Source: a virus. From it: a DNA stretch of 38,631 nucleotides. Made by a program: the position numbers and the translations under genes. Location: positions 1 to 38,631 of the IMG/VR virus record IMGVR_UViG_3300035704_000397. The stretch is one strand, 5' to 3'. Under the pieces are notes generated by a model, which saw only the letters and a list, made by a program, of their open reading frames with translations, was not told the origin of the DNA and did no database searches. Positions 29,180-35,660 of the stretch are shown here, piece after piece. The number at the start of each line of letters is the position of its first letter. Position 1 is the stretch's first letter.

Positions 29180-29364
29180 CGGTGCACGCTCCCGGCCCTG
29201 ATAGCGACGATGATCAGCACGGCGAATACTGCTGCCACTCCACAGAGCAGCTTCGCGATGAAACCTGGCAGCGCGAACGTGAGAACCAACAAGGCTATGG
29301 CAACCACGAACGCAGCGTTGCTAGCGTGGATTTGCCGGTCCGTCAGATTCCCGTTGCCGCTCAT
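29176..29364 (-). CDS. Small membrane protein, 62 aa
   Basis: MSGNGNLTDRQIHASNAAFV with two hydrophobic runs (AFVVAIALLVLTFALPGFIA, LLCGVAAVFAVLIIVAIR) and a short end GSVHR. Its ATG overlaps the stop of a 16-codon mini-ORF. Confidence 0.55.
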   Translation of the reverse strand: MSGNGNLTDRQIHASNAAFVVAIALLVLTFALPGFIAKLLCGVAAVFAVLIIVAIRAGSVHR

Positions 29365-29411
29365 AACAGCGACTCCGGCCGCTGGGTCGGTTCAAAGTCT
29401 TGATCGCTCAT
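29361..29411 (-). CDS. 16-aa mini-ORF coupling the integrase to the next gene
   Basis: ATG 29411 overlaps the integrase stop (ATGA) and MSDQDFEPTQRPESLL ends in a TGA overlapping the next ATG 29364. A peptide of this size may serve only to pass ribosomes from integrase to downstream genes. Confidence 0.35.
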   Translation of the reverse strand: MSDQDFEPTQRPESLL

Positions 29412-30592
29412 GCGGAACGCCTCCGTGGCTTCTTGGCGCTGGGGGCTTCCTCGATGGGGGTCACGCTGGCGGTGATCATTTTGGACAGATCCCCAGCGAT
29501 TCGCTTGTCGTCGGCCAGCGCGGCGTGCTGGTAGCGCAACGCGGCGCTGGCACTGGAATGCCCGAGCCGGGCCATGAGCTGTTTGAGGGTCGCGCCGGTC
29601 GCGGCGGCGAGGGTGGCTCCGGTGTGCCGCAGATCGTGGAACCGCAAATCGGGCCGCCCGGCCGCTTCCCGCGCGGGGTAGAACACCCGGTACAGGGTGG
29701 ACGGGGCGAGCTGCAAACCATTGCGGGCACCGGGCCACAACAGACCGTCCGCGCCGGGCGCGGTGTGTTCCAGAAGGTGGGCCTGCACCACCGGCATCAG
29801 GGCCGCCGGGATGGCTACCGTCCGCTTACCGGCCTTCGATTTGGGGTCCTTCACTAGCCGTCCGGCGTTGGTGCGGACCACGCCGCGCCGGACGTGGAGG
29901 ACCCCTTCGGTGACGTCGACATCGGAGCGTCGCATCTCGGCCAGCTCACCGAAACGCAGCGCGCACCACGCCGCGAGCAGCATCATCAGCCGGTACCGGG
30001 CGGGCACCGTCTCCACGATCACCGCCAGCTCGGGCAGCGTCGCGGGTACCGGGTCCACCACCGTCTCCGTTTGACCGCCAGCGGTGACGCGGCACGGGTT
30101 CGACGCGAGCAGCTCGTCGTCCACCGCGGTTTTGCATATCGATTTCAGCAATGCGTAGGAATGGGCTTGCGCGGTGGGGCCGGTGCGTTTGCCGAGGTCG
30201 GCGTACCACTTGCGCACATCGGCTGGCCGGATCGCGTCGACCGACTTCCTGCCGAATACGGGATACACGTGGTCGCGCAGTAATTGCTGGTAATGATCCC
30301 GAGTACGCACGGCGAGGCGCCGGGTCTCCAGCCACGCGTCGGCGAATTCCCGCAGCGTCTTCGGTGCGGCCTTCGGCACGGCGGTGGGCGGTTCCCACTC
30401 TTTGCGGACGATCTCCGCGCGCTTGACGGTCAGCCACGCTGACGCCGCGCTGACGGTGTCGAAGGTCAGCGGGCTGCCGTCGCTGCGGTGGCTGTTGTAC
30501 CGGCGGCCTTCGGCGGTGTACCGGGCCTGGTAGCGGCCCGACTCCAGTACCCGGACACCGGCGGGGAGCTTGCGGCGCTTGGGTGTTGCCAT
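29408..30592 (-). CDS. int: Tyrosine site-specific integrase, 394 aa
   Basis: Catalyses integration and excision at a tRNA att site. An N-terminal arm-binding region (LPAGVRVLESGRYQARYTAE) is followed by a SAM-like core-binding domain (LREFADAWLETRRLAVRTRD). The catalytic domain has R1 in CALRFGELAEMRRSDVDV, a Lys in DPKSKAGKRTVAIP, HxxR in LRFHDLRHTGATLAA, GHSS and the nucleophile Tyr in ALRYQHAAL. ATG 30592 excludes an upstream extension that crosses non-coding sequence; its ribosome site is weak (GGAAG). The 30764-30791 tRNA fragment lies 172 bp upstream. It heads the leftward operon. Confidence 0.92.
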   Translation of the reverse strand: MATPKRRKLPAGVRVLESGRYQARYTAEGRRYNSHRSDGSPLTFDTVSAASAWLTVKRAEIVRKEWEPPTAVPKAAPKTLREFADAWLETRRLAVRTRDHYQQLLRDHVYPVFGRKSVDAIRPADVRKWYADLGKRTGPTAQAHSYALLKSICKTAVDDELLASNPCRVTAGGQTETVVDPVPATLPELAVIVETVPARYRLMMLLAAWCALRFGELAEMRRSDVDVTEGVLHVRRGVVRTNAGRLVKDPKSKAGKRTVAIPAALMPVVQAHLLEHTAPGADGLLWPGARNGLQLAPSTLYRVFYPAREAAGRPDLRFHDLRHTGATLAAATGATLKQLMARLGHSSASAALRYQHAALADDKRIAGDLSKMITASVTPIEEAPSAKKPRRRSA

Positions 30593-30763
30593 GTGAGTGA
30601 CCACTTCCGATGGGTCAGGAGTGGACACGAGAGGACTTGCGTGCCCAATCCGTGCCCAATCGTTTGCCCACGTATGGTAACTCATGACCATGGTTGAGCG
30701 ACACACGCAGTGGGTCGCCGCACGTCAGCGGGGGTTTGCCCTGGTAGCGCTAGGTGTCAAGAT

Positions 30764-30791
30764 ACTGGTTCGATCCCAGTATCGCCCACCA
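30764..30791 (+). other. tRNA 3'-end fragment, candidate attR core
   Basis: ACTGG-TTCGATC-CCAGT is a T-arm, followed by ATCGCCC, A and CCA. No matching D-arm, anticodon arm or 5' acceptor (GGGCGAT) stands upstream, so it is only the end of a tRNA gene, possibly tRNA-Val by resemblance. The next integrase promoter side makes it the expected crossover duplicate. Confidence 0.7.
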
Positions 30792-31015
30792 GCGTTACCG
30801 CAGGTCAGAGGCCCTTTTGAAACGGATCACCGGGTTTCGTGCCCAATATGAGCCCAATGTGTTCAGGCGACACCACTGATGATGATCAAGCCCCACTAGA
30901 CCTCAAGTTCACCCAATTGCTATCGTGCGCAACCGGAAGGCCAGCAACGCGGCCTGCTGCCAGGCGGACCACGGTCACGCATGCTGAGCGCAGGACCCCC
31001 TTGTGGTTTTCCACC
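30792..31015. other. Gene-free stretch beyond the att site
   Basis: I see no gene here. TGAGCCCAATGTG near 30848 resembles the GTGCCCAAT at 30643-30650 by the integrase start, so integrase arm sites are possible. Otherwise unremarkable before the structured leader begins at 31016. Confidence 0.3.
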
Positions 31016-31171
31016 GCTGGGAAGGCTTTTCCGGGGCACAGTCGATGCAACCGGCTGTCGGTGGGGCCTTCCCAGCACCCTGATCCACCGCAGCGCCGGG
31101 CGTGACCCGAGGACCCTGCGGACCACCAGGGCAGCGTGCCTGCCCTCGCGTCCGTGAGGAGCACCACCGCA
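31016..31171 (+). ncRNA. Structured leader RNA A upstream of an HTH gene
   Basis: Stem 1: GCTGGGAAGGC (31016-31026) with GCCTTCCCAGC (31066-31076), enclosing 39 nt. Stem 2: CGGG-CGTGA-CCCG (31097-31109). Stem 3: TGCGGAC (31117-31123) with GTCCGTG (31150-31156), enclosing AGGGCAG (31128-31134) and CTGCCCT (31140-31146). AGGAG follows stem 3 directly, before GTG 31172. Leader B at 31647-31797 has the same order with compensatory changes. Confidence 0.65.
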
Positions 31172-31378
31172 GTGACCACCACCAGCAGCCGCCCGAAAGA
31201 GCGCCGCTACCTCTCCGTCGAATCCGCCGCCATCTACGTCGGTGTGTCCACCCAAACCATCCGGCGCAGCATCGACTGCGGCGAATTGCCCGCGTACCGG
31301 TTCGGCAAGAAGCTGGTCCGGGTCCAGCAATCCGACCTCGACGCGATGCTGCGCCGAATCCCCACCGTGAGCCAATGA
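31172..31378 (+). CDS. Excisionase/MerR-type helix-turn-helix protein A, 68 aa
   Basis: RRYLSVESAAIYVGVSTQTI then RRSIDCGELPAYRFGKKLVR and VQQSDLDAMLRRI is the excisionase-family helix-turn-helix with wing. GTG 31172 gives exactly the same length (68 aa) as the paralogue at 31798. GTGAGGAG precedes the start within the structured leader. Such proteins bend DNA or regulate promoters; being close to the integrase it could be an excisionase, though it lies outside the att site. ATGA overlap with the next gene. Confidence 0.75.
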   Translation: MTTTSSRPKERRYLSVESAAIYVGVSTQTIRRSIDCGELPAYRFGKKLVRVQQSDLDAMLRRIPTVSQ

Positions 31379-31629
31379 CACCGCACGACCCCGATGACTG
31401 TCAGGAGTGCGGTCGGCGGGAATCCGTGGTGTACCGGTGCACGTCGTGTGAATACACGTTCGACGTTCCGGGTGAGTACCGGTATTTCGCTCAGGGCCGT
31501 GGGCACTGGCATGTCGCTGACAACGACGCCCGGTTCAAACACCTACTGGCCGGTCACGTCGGGTCGCACTCGACGGCCGCCGGATTCGTGCCACTCGCGG
31601 GCGACGTTAGTGCACACGACGGGACGTAG
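31375..31629 (+). CDS. Zinc-ribbon protein A, 84 aa
   Basis: MTPHDPDDCQECGRRESVVY, then RCTSCEYTFDVPGEYRYFAQ and GRGHWHVADNDARFKHLLAG. Two CxxC pairs 10 residues apart form a zinc ribbon. It overlaps the HTH stop (ATGA). In the second module the position is filled by a different Cys/His-rich protein (32001). Confidence 0.65.
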   Translation: MTPHDPDDCQECGRRESVVYRCTSCEYTFDVPGEYRYFAQGRGHWHVADNDARFKHLLAGHVGSHSTAAGFVPLAGDVSAHDGT

Positions 31630-31646
31630 CTGCTACCGTCACTGGC

Positions 31647-31797
31647 GGGGAAGCGCCCGCGGGCCCTGATCTATCACCGCCACGCGCGGTTCGCTTCCCC
31701 ACCTAATCCAAGCCGTGGTGCCGGGTGAGATCCCGTGGACCCCGCGGACACACACAGGACAGGTCTGTCCTGAGTCCGCGAGGAGTCCACCGCGAAG
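31647..31797 (+). ncRNA. Structured leader RNA B, paralogue of leader A
   Basis: Stem 1: GGGGAAGCG (31647-31655) with CGCTTCCCC (31692-31700). Stem 2: CGGG-TGAGAT-CCCG (31722-31735). Stem 3: CGCGGAC (31743-31749) with GTCCGCG (31774-31780), enclosing CAGGACA-GGTC-TGTCCTG (31755-31772). AGGAG follows at 31781. Stems 1, 3 and the inner stem differ from leader A yet stay paired. Confidence 0.65.
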
Positions 31798-32004
31798 ATG
31801 CTCACAACCAGCGATATCGCCACCACCAGCAGGCTGATCAGTCTGGGTGACGCCGCCGCCTTGCTCGGTGTGCACGCCCGGACAGTGCGCCGCTACATCA
31901 CCTCTGGCCGGATCCAGGGCTATCGGGTTGGGCCACGCCTAGTGAAAATCGACGCCGCCGACATCGACAAACTGATGCGGCCGATCCCGCCCCTCGATTC
32001 ATGA
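31798..32004 (+). CDS. Excisionase/MerR-type helix-turn-helix protein B, 68 aa
   Basis: TSRLISLGDAAALLGVHART then VRRYITSGRIQGYRVGPRLV and KIDAADIDKLMRPI. Same fold and length as the product of 31172-31378, clearly a diverged duplicate (SxxxAAxxxGVxxxTxRRxI shared). ATG 31798 is preceded by GAGGAG inside leader B. The stop overlaps the next ATG. Confidence 0.75.
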   Translation: MLTTSDIATTSRLISLGDAAALLGVHARTVRRYITSGRIQGYRVGPRLVKIDAADIDKLMRPIPPLDS

Positions 32005-32249
32005 GCGACCACGGGGAGCACACCGCCGGTGAATGCCCTTGCGGTCACCACCACGACCACGCCGACTGCCTGACCGAGCTGCGCAATGCGTTCGTTGGCC
32101 AGCACCTCGACGTCACCATTTCGACTAAGCCGCCGGTCGTGTTGGGCCCTTTCACGCTCGCGCCGTTCGTTTGCCCGCACGGTGTGCGGTACTGGGCTGA
32201 ACCGACCGGTGAGCAGCTCGCTGCGTGGGTCACTAACCGGATCCCGTAG
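32001..32249 (+). CDS. Cys/His-rich small protein B, 82 aa
   Basis: MSDHGEHTAGECPCGHHHDH then ADCLTELRNAFVGQHLDVTI and PFTLAPFVCPHGVRYWAEPT. The CPCGHHHDH and CPHG motifs suggest metal binding. The second half (PFxCPHGxxYWxEPT) is a frequent ending in small actinomycete proteins. Overlaps the HTH gene (ATGA). Confidence 0.6.
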   Translation: MSDHGEHTAGECPCGHHHDHADCLTELRNAFVGQHLDVTISTKPPVVLGPFTLAPFVCPHGVRYWAEPTGEQLAAWVTNRIP

Positions 32250-32253
32250 TGCG

Positions 32254-32757
32254 ATGAGCAAATGGGATACCGAGCCGTCAGCGGGCGATCTGAGGGCACC
32301 ACGCCCGGCTGATGAGCAACCGGTTCGGCACACCCGGCGCCGTTCCACGAAACTGTGGTGCCGGGGCAAAGTCGGTGTGGAACACACCTACGGGATCCGG
32401 CTCAAACGGGCCGTGGCCAGCCGCGAGCAGCAGCCCCACAAGTACGGCCGGGATCGCTACCAGTACCTCGACGGGTACCACTGTGGGTGGTCGTGGTGGT
32501 TGTGGCGGCTCTATGAGGACTGGCGTTACTCGTGCGGCCATGAGCGGTTCTGCACCAGCTGCGGGAAGATCTTCACGCTGGAACCGGGCAGCTGTCCGGA
32601 GTACTACCAGCACCCCAAACCGACGATCAGCGCGCAGGAAGCTGAGGACCGGTACCACCGCCAGCGGGTAGCTGAACGCGACGCTGCACGGGTGGCGCGC
32701 GACACGGCGCGGGAAGCGGCGCGGGCGGCACGGAAGCGGCACCGACACGGTAAGTGA
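32254..32757 (+). CDS. Hypothetical protein with zinc ribbon and Arg/Ala tail, 167 aa
   Basis: MSKWDTEPSAGDLRAPRPAD is followed by LDGYHCGWSWWLWRLYEDWR, YSCGHERFCTSCGKIFTLEP and GSCPEYYQ. HxxxC, SCGHxxFCTSC and CP make a likely zinc fold with many tryptophans. The tail (ERDAARVARDTAREAARAAR) is a basic helix. It begins 4 nt after the previous stop. No family known. Confidence 0.6.
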   Translation: MSKWDTEPSAGDLRAPRPADEQPVRHTRRRSTKLWCRGKVGVEHTYGIRLKRAVASREQQPHKYGRDRYQYLDGYHCGWSWWLWRLYEDWRYSCGHERFCTSCGKIFTLEPGSCPEYYQHPKPTISAQEAEDRYHRQRVAERDAARVARDTAREAARAARKRHRHGK

Positions 32758-32781
32758 CGCGGTCCCTGGTGACGGTGCTAG

Positions 32782-32832
32782 GTAAAGGAAGCGCTACCGT
32801 GCGCGCTTGTTTGCCTTTACGCACACCGGAGG
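32782..32832 (+). promoter_or_regulatory. Leader hairpin before the cysteine-desulfurase-like gene
   Basis: GTAAAGG (32782-32788) pairs with CCTTTAC (32814-32820) around an inner stem AAGCGC/GCGCTT. CCGGAGG follows at 32826-32832, close to GTG 32839. Comparable in style, not in sequence, to leaders A and B. Confidence 0.5.
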
Positions 32833-32838
32833 CCTGTT

Positions 32839-34206
32839 GTGACCATCCACGTCCATGATTTCAGAGCACCGACGACGATGCCGAGTCTGGTCGGTGGGGA
32901 TGCGGTGGTGCCGCTCGTCACCGGCGGCACCACCCGATATGTGAACCTCGACAACGCCGCGAGCAGTCCATGCCTGACGGCAGTGAGAGACAAGGTCGTT
33001 GAAACGCTAGAGCTTTACGCCTCCGTGCACCGAGGCACCGGGTGGAAATCCCACGTCACCACCGAGCGGTATGAGCAGGCACGCGGCGTTGCTGGGTTCG
33101 TCGGTGCGCGACCCGACGATGCGGTCATGTTCGCCGCCAACACCACCGATGCGCTCAACCGGCTCTGTTGGGCGGTAGGTGCCGAGGCCACCGTGATAGT
33201 GGAAACCAGCAACCACCACGCCAATTTGTTGCCCTGGCGGCGCTGCCGGGTCATCGAACTCCCGGTGTCGCGCACCCCGGACGAAGCATTCGACCGGATC
33301 GAGCGCGCGTTACGCCGCTCACGGTGCAAGCTCGTGGCGATCACCGGTGCTGGCAACGTGACCGGCGAGCTGTGGCCCATCCGGGAGATCGCCGATCTCG
33401 CGCACCGCTACGGCGCGCGGATCGTGGTCGACGCCGCGCAACTCGCACCGCACCACCCGATCAACATGGCCGAAGACCAGATCGACTACCTCGCTTTTTC
33501 CGGGCACAAGATCTACGCGCCGTTCGGTGCTGGTGTGCTCATCGGCCGCCCCGACTGGCTCACCAACGGCGAACCGATGATCGCTGGTGGCGGAGCTGTG
33601 AAGTACGTCCGCACCGACAGTGTGATGTGGGCTCACCGAGCCGAGGACCGGCAAGAGGCCGGTAGCCCCAACGTGATCGGCGCGGTGGCGCTCACCGAGG
33701 CCTGCCGCATCCTGCAAGCCGTGGGGATGGGCCTGCTGGCGGCCGATGAAGGGGTCCTGTTCCGCGACGCCCGTAAAGCGCTGGGCGACGTTCCGAAGCT
33801 GCGGATCTACCAACAGTGGCCCGTGCATCATCCCCGAATCGGGGTGATCACGTTCAACATCGAAGGGATGGCCTACGCCAAACTCGCCGCGATCCTGTCC
33901 GCTGAGTACGGCATCGCGGTCCGCCACGGGTGCTTTTGCGCACACCCCCTGATGGCGTCGCTGCTGGGCATTGAGGACGACCAGAGCCGATGGATCACCG
34001 CCGCGCTACGCGCTGGACGCACGGTGGCCGAGCCTGGCGGGGTCCGGGCGTCATTGGGAATCGGCAGCACTGGTGAAGACGTCACCGCGCTGGTCGACGC
34101 GCTGCACCAGATCGTCGAGAGCGGCCCCGCTTGGGCCTACGACCACACCCCCGACCACGGCCACTACTGGCCGATTTCCGACCCGCGGGAGCTGTCGTGT
34201 TGCTAG
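32839..34206 (+). CDS. Class V PLP aminotransferase, cysteine-desulfurase-like, 455 aa
   Basis: The family moves sulfur from cysteine via a persulfide. Visible motifs: NLDNAASSPC start, GTGWKSHVTTERYEQARGV, VIVETSNHHANLLPWRRC (SNHHAN of SufS/CsdA type), RIVVDAAQLAPHHPINMAED (Asp of the PLP ring), LAFSGHKIYAPFGAGVLIGR (Schiff-base Lys), and RHGCFCAHPLMASLLGIED, where the cysteines could be the persulfide site. GTG 32839 follows CCGGAGG. Nearby tRNA-Lys(TTT) and a Glu-like tRNA are substrates of s2U34 thiolation in bacteria, but no MnmA-like gene is visible. Confidence 0.85.
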   Translation: MTIHVHDFRAPTTMPSLVGGDAVVPLVTGGTTRYVNLDNAASSPCLTAVRDKVVETLELYASVHRGTGWKSHVTTERYEQARGVAGFVGARPDDAVMFAANTTDALNRLCWAVGAEATVIVETSNHHANLLPWRRCRVIELPVSRTPDEAFDRIERALRRSRCKLVAITGAGNVTGELWPIREIADLAHRYGARIVVDAAQLAPHHPINMAEDQIDYLAFSGHKIYAPFGAGVLIGRPDWLTNGEPMIAGGGAVKYVRTDSVMWAHRAEDRQEAGSPNVIGAVALTEACRILQAVGMGLLAADEGVLFRDARKALGDVPKLRIYQQWPVHHPRIGVITFNIEGMAYAKLAAILSAEYGIAVRHGCFCAHPLMASLLGIEDDQSRWITAALRAGRTVAEPGGVRASLGIGSTGEDVTALVDALHQIVESGPAWAYDHTPDHGHYWPISDPRELSCC

Positions 34207-34370
34207 GAACGTGGTTGCTCAAGTGGTTCGTGTTCGTGGTCGGCGGGATGGTCGCCTACGTGCTCGCTGGATATGAGGGGGTCCTCGTGGTCATGGGCGT
34301 GGTCACTGTCGGGTTCATCGCTGACCACGTCCGCTACCGGCTCGCGCTGGCGCGGCACCGGAAACGGTGA
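34197..34370 (+). CDS. Small membrane protein, 57 aa
   Basis: From GTG 34197 (overlapping the previous stop): VLLGTWLLKWFVFVVGGMVA, YVLAGYEGVLVVMGVVTVGF and a basic end ADHVRYRLALARHRKR. Two hydrophobic segments. Coupled to the cysteine-desulfurase-like gene; may tether it to the membrane. Confidence 0.55.
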   Translation: MLLGTWLLKWFVFVVGGMVAYVLAGYEGVLVVMGVVTVGFIADHVRYRLALARHRKR

Positions 34371-34477
34371 GGGTGGTGGCGCGGTGCAGATGGAGACCCA
34401 AGGGGGCCCGCACCTCACGGTGCGCTGCTGTCGCCGGGGTGAGGAGCCCAGCCATCCCGGCAGTGCCGCACCACCTG

Positions 34478-34551
34478 TAGCGGGAGCCGGATTCGAACCG
34501 GCGACCTACAGCTTATGAGGCTGCCGAGCTACCGAGCTGCTCCATCCCGCT
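34478..34551 (-). tRNA. tRNA-Met(CAT), initiator-type body without initiator hallmarks
   Basis: Minus-strand acceptor AGCGGGA/TCCCGCT is fully paired; D-arm sequence TGGAGCAGCTCGGTAGCTCG matches actinobacterial initiator tRNA exactly as I recall it. Anticodon arm GCAGC-CTCATAA-GCTGT, T-arm GCCGG-TTCGAAT-CCGGC. It lacks the 1:72 mismatch and the three G-C pairs of initiators. CCA is not encoded. Confidence 0.8.
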
Positions 34552-34584
34552 GTAGCGGGGAAGCTACCCCCCGGCAGCGACGCT

Positions 34585-34607
34585 GCGATGAGCGGTAGGT
34601 GTTGTGT
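34585..34607 (+). repeat. Dispersed repeat, weak copy C
   Basis: TGAGCGGTAGG then TTGTGT aligned to copies A and B gives about 19 of 26 matches. It lies just before the terminator hairpin at 34618, between two tRNA genes. Confidence 0.3.
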
Positions 34608-34617
34608 CGACAGAAGC

Positions 34618-34660
34618 AACGATGGCCCCGGCGAGTGTGTCCGCCGGGGCCATCGTTTTA
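34618..34660 (+). terminator. Strong terminator hairpin
   Basis: AACGATGGCCCCGGCG (34618-34633) pairs perfectly with 34642-34657 and TTTTA follows. It serves plus-strand transcription reaching the tRNA-Met region or, in reverse, shields it. Confidence 0.8.
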
Positions 34661-34735
34661 CTCGTTACCTGACGCGCATCGGTGGCGCAATGCGAGGCGA
34701 CTTTAGACGCCTATGTCATGCTGCGTCAACCAGCG

Positions 34736-34808
34736 GGGCCGTTAGCTCAATTGGCAGAGCAGCAGCCTTTTAAGCTGCGGGTTCTGGGTTCGAGTCCCAG
34801 GCGGCCCA
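34736..34808 (+). tRNA. tRNA-Lys(TTT)
   Basis: Acceptor GGGCCGT/GCGGCCC, D-arm GCTC...GAGC, anticodon arm GCAGC-CTTTTAA-GCTGC with TTT, variable GGGTT, T-arm CTGGG-TTCGAGT-CCCAG. All stems pair; ACC follows, so CCA is not fully encoded. Confidence 0.95.
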
Positions 34809-34817
34809 CCCCCCCCT

Positions 34818-34964
34818 CTAGCGCCAGGTGGCCGCGATCAAAGCGGTTAGCGCCGCTACGCAGACGATCGCGGCCACCAGGGCGCAGTAGTCAGCTCGTA
34901 GGAAGGCTAGGAAACCTCTCCAGCGACAAACGAAGTGGGCGCACGGCCAGGGATTCATCGGCAT
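34818..34964 (-). CDS. Possible membrane microprotein, 48 aa
   Basis: MPMNPWPCAHFVCRWRGFLA, then LVAAIVCVAALTALIAATWR. A hydrophobic C-terminal helix after a Cys/Trp-rich start. No ribosome site is seen and the region also opens on the other strand, so it is doubtful. Confidence 0.3.
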   Translation of the reverse strand: MPMNPWPCAHFVCRWRGFLAFLRADYCALVAAIVCVAALTALIAATWR

Positions 34965-35113
34965 GAGCACACCATGCCGCGGGGCCCTTGCGTGCCGCTC
35001 TCGCCGCGCTGGCGCGCAACTTTCACTGGTGGTAGGCACGCCGGATCCCGAGCGGTGACCTGCGGTTTCGGGCCATCGGGCTGCGCTGGCCGCCGTGGTT
35101 AGCGTCCGCGGAG

Positions 35114-35233
35114 GTGATCACGTTCATCTGCCGCCGGTGCGCTGAGGGCAACCACGAGGCCTGCCCGAACCGCACCGGGGATAAGACCCATTGCGATTGC
35201 CAGCACGAGACCGGGCGTCGGCGCAGTCTCTAG
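35114..35233 (+). CDS. Cysteine-rich small protein, 39 aa
   Basis: From GTG 35114: VITFICRRCAEGNHEACPN, then KTHCDCQHETGRRR. The CxxC...C...CDCQH pattern is a recurrent small actinomycete protein. Start uncertain: codons upstream stay open for 26 more residues without ATG. It converges on the DUF397 gene, overlapping by 4 nt. Confidence 0.5.
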   Translation: MITFICRRCAEGNHEACPNRTGDKTHCDCQHETGRRRSL

Positions 35234-35472
35234 GTCAGGTCGTCGAATTCGCCGTCCTTCGCGCCAGCGAGGAACGCGGCCATCTCCTCACGGGTGAAGA
35301 TCAGAGCTGGGCCGCCAGGGTGCCGTGAGTGGCGCACCGCGACGTCGCCGCCTTCCAGCGCGCCAGCTTCGACGCAGTTGCCGAGCTGGCCACTGTGCGT
35401 GCTCTTACGCCACCTCACTTTGGTGATCAGGGTGAGCACGGCGGCTGGCATGCCGTTTTTGATCCCGTCCAC
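35230..35472 (-). CDS. DUF397 protein, 80 aa
   Basis: VRWRKSTHSGQLGNCVEAGA then GGDVAVRHSRHPGGPALIFT and REEMAAFLAGAKDGEFDDLT is the complete DUF397 pattern (W-KS-S-GNCVE, AVRxS, P-G-P-L-FT-x-E-x-x-AFLxGxKxGEFD). DUF397 genes usually stand beside XRE-family regulators in actinomycetes; none is adjacent here. GTG 35472 follows GGAAGGGAG at 7 nt. Confidence 0.85.
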   Translation of the reverse strand: MDGIKNGMPAAVLTLITKVRWRKSTHSGQLGNCVEAGALEGGDVAVRHSRHPGGPALIFTREEMAAFLAGAKDGEFDDLT

Positions 35473-35660
35473 GGTCGGACTCCCTTCCGGTCGTGCAACC
35501 GCCGATGCGGCTGCACGTGCGTCGTACCGTGTCACGGCGTGTCCGGGCCAGTCAATGCGCCAGCCGGGCGGTTCATGAGCAGTGGCCCCCCGCTCCACAA
35601 GATGTGCACTTCTGTGACATTGTGTTCAGGAATGTATAAACATATGCGCCGCGAATTAAC
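35473..35660. promoter_or_regulatory. Divergent intergenic region with AT-rich promoter
   Basis: Nothing coding is evident. TATAAA at 35635-35640 is a good -10 for the rightward gene at 35661; a matching -35 at proper spacing is weak. A hairpin GGGAG-CTCCC at 35669-35685 may hide the ribosome site of a GTG 35691 start. Confidence 0.35.

Noticed and set aside
26202-30592. A complete toxin-antitoxin or abortive-infection system in the integrase operon
   Set aside because: Beyond the VbhA-like frame, no Fic, RelE, HEPN or nuclease toxin motif could be seen; the phosphoesterase alone does not justify the claim.
30593-30706. N-terminal extension of the integrase upstream of ATG 30592
   Set aside because: The extra 38 residues are low-complexity and lie in the regulatory DNA by the att site; homologous integrases begin near the LPAGVRV segment.
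30716-30791. A complete tRNA ending at 30791
   Set aside because: No 5' acceptor, D-arm or anticodon arm can be paired in the upstream 50 nt; only the T-arm and 3' acceptor strand exist.
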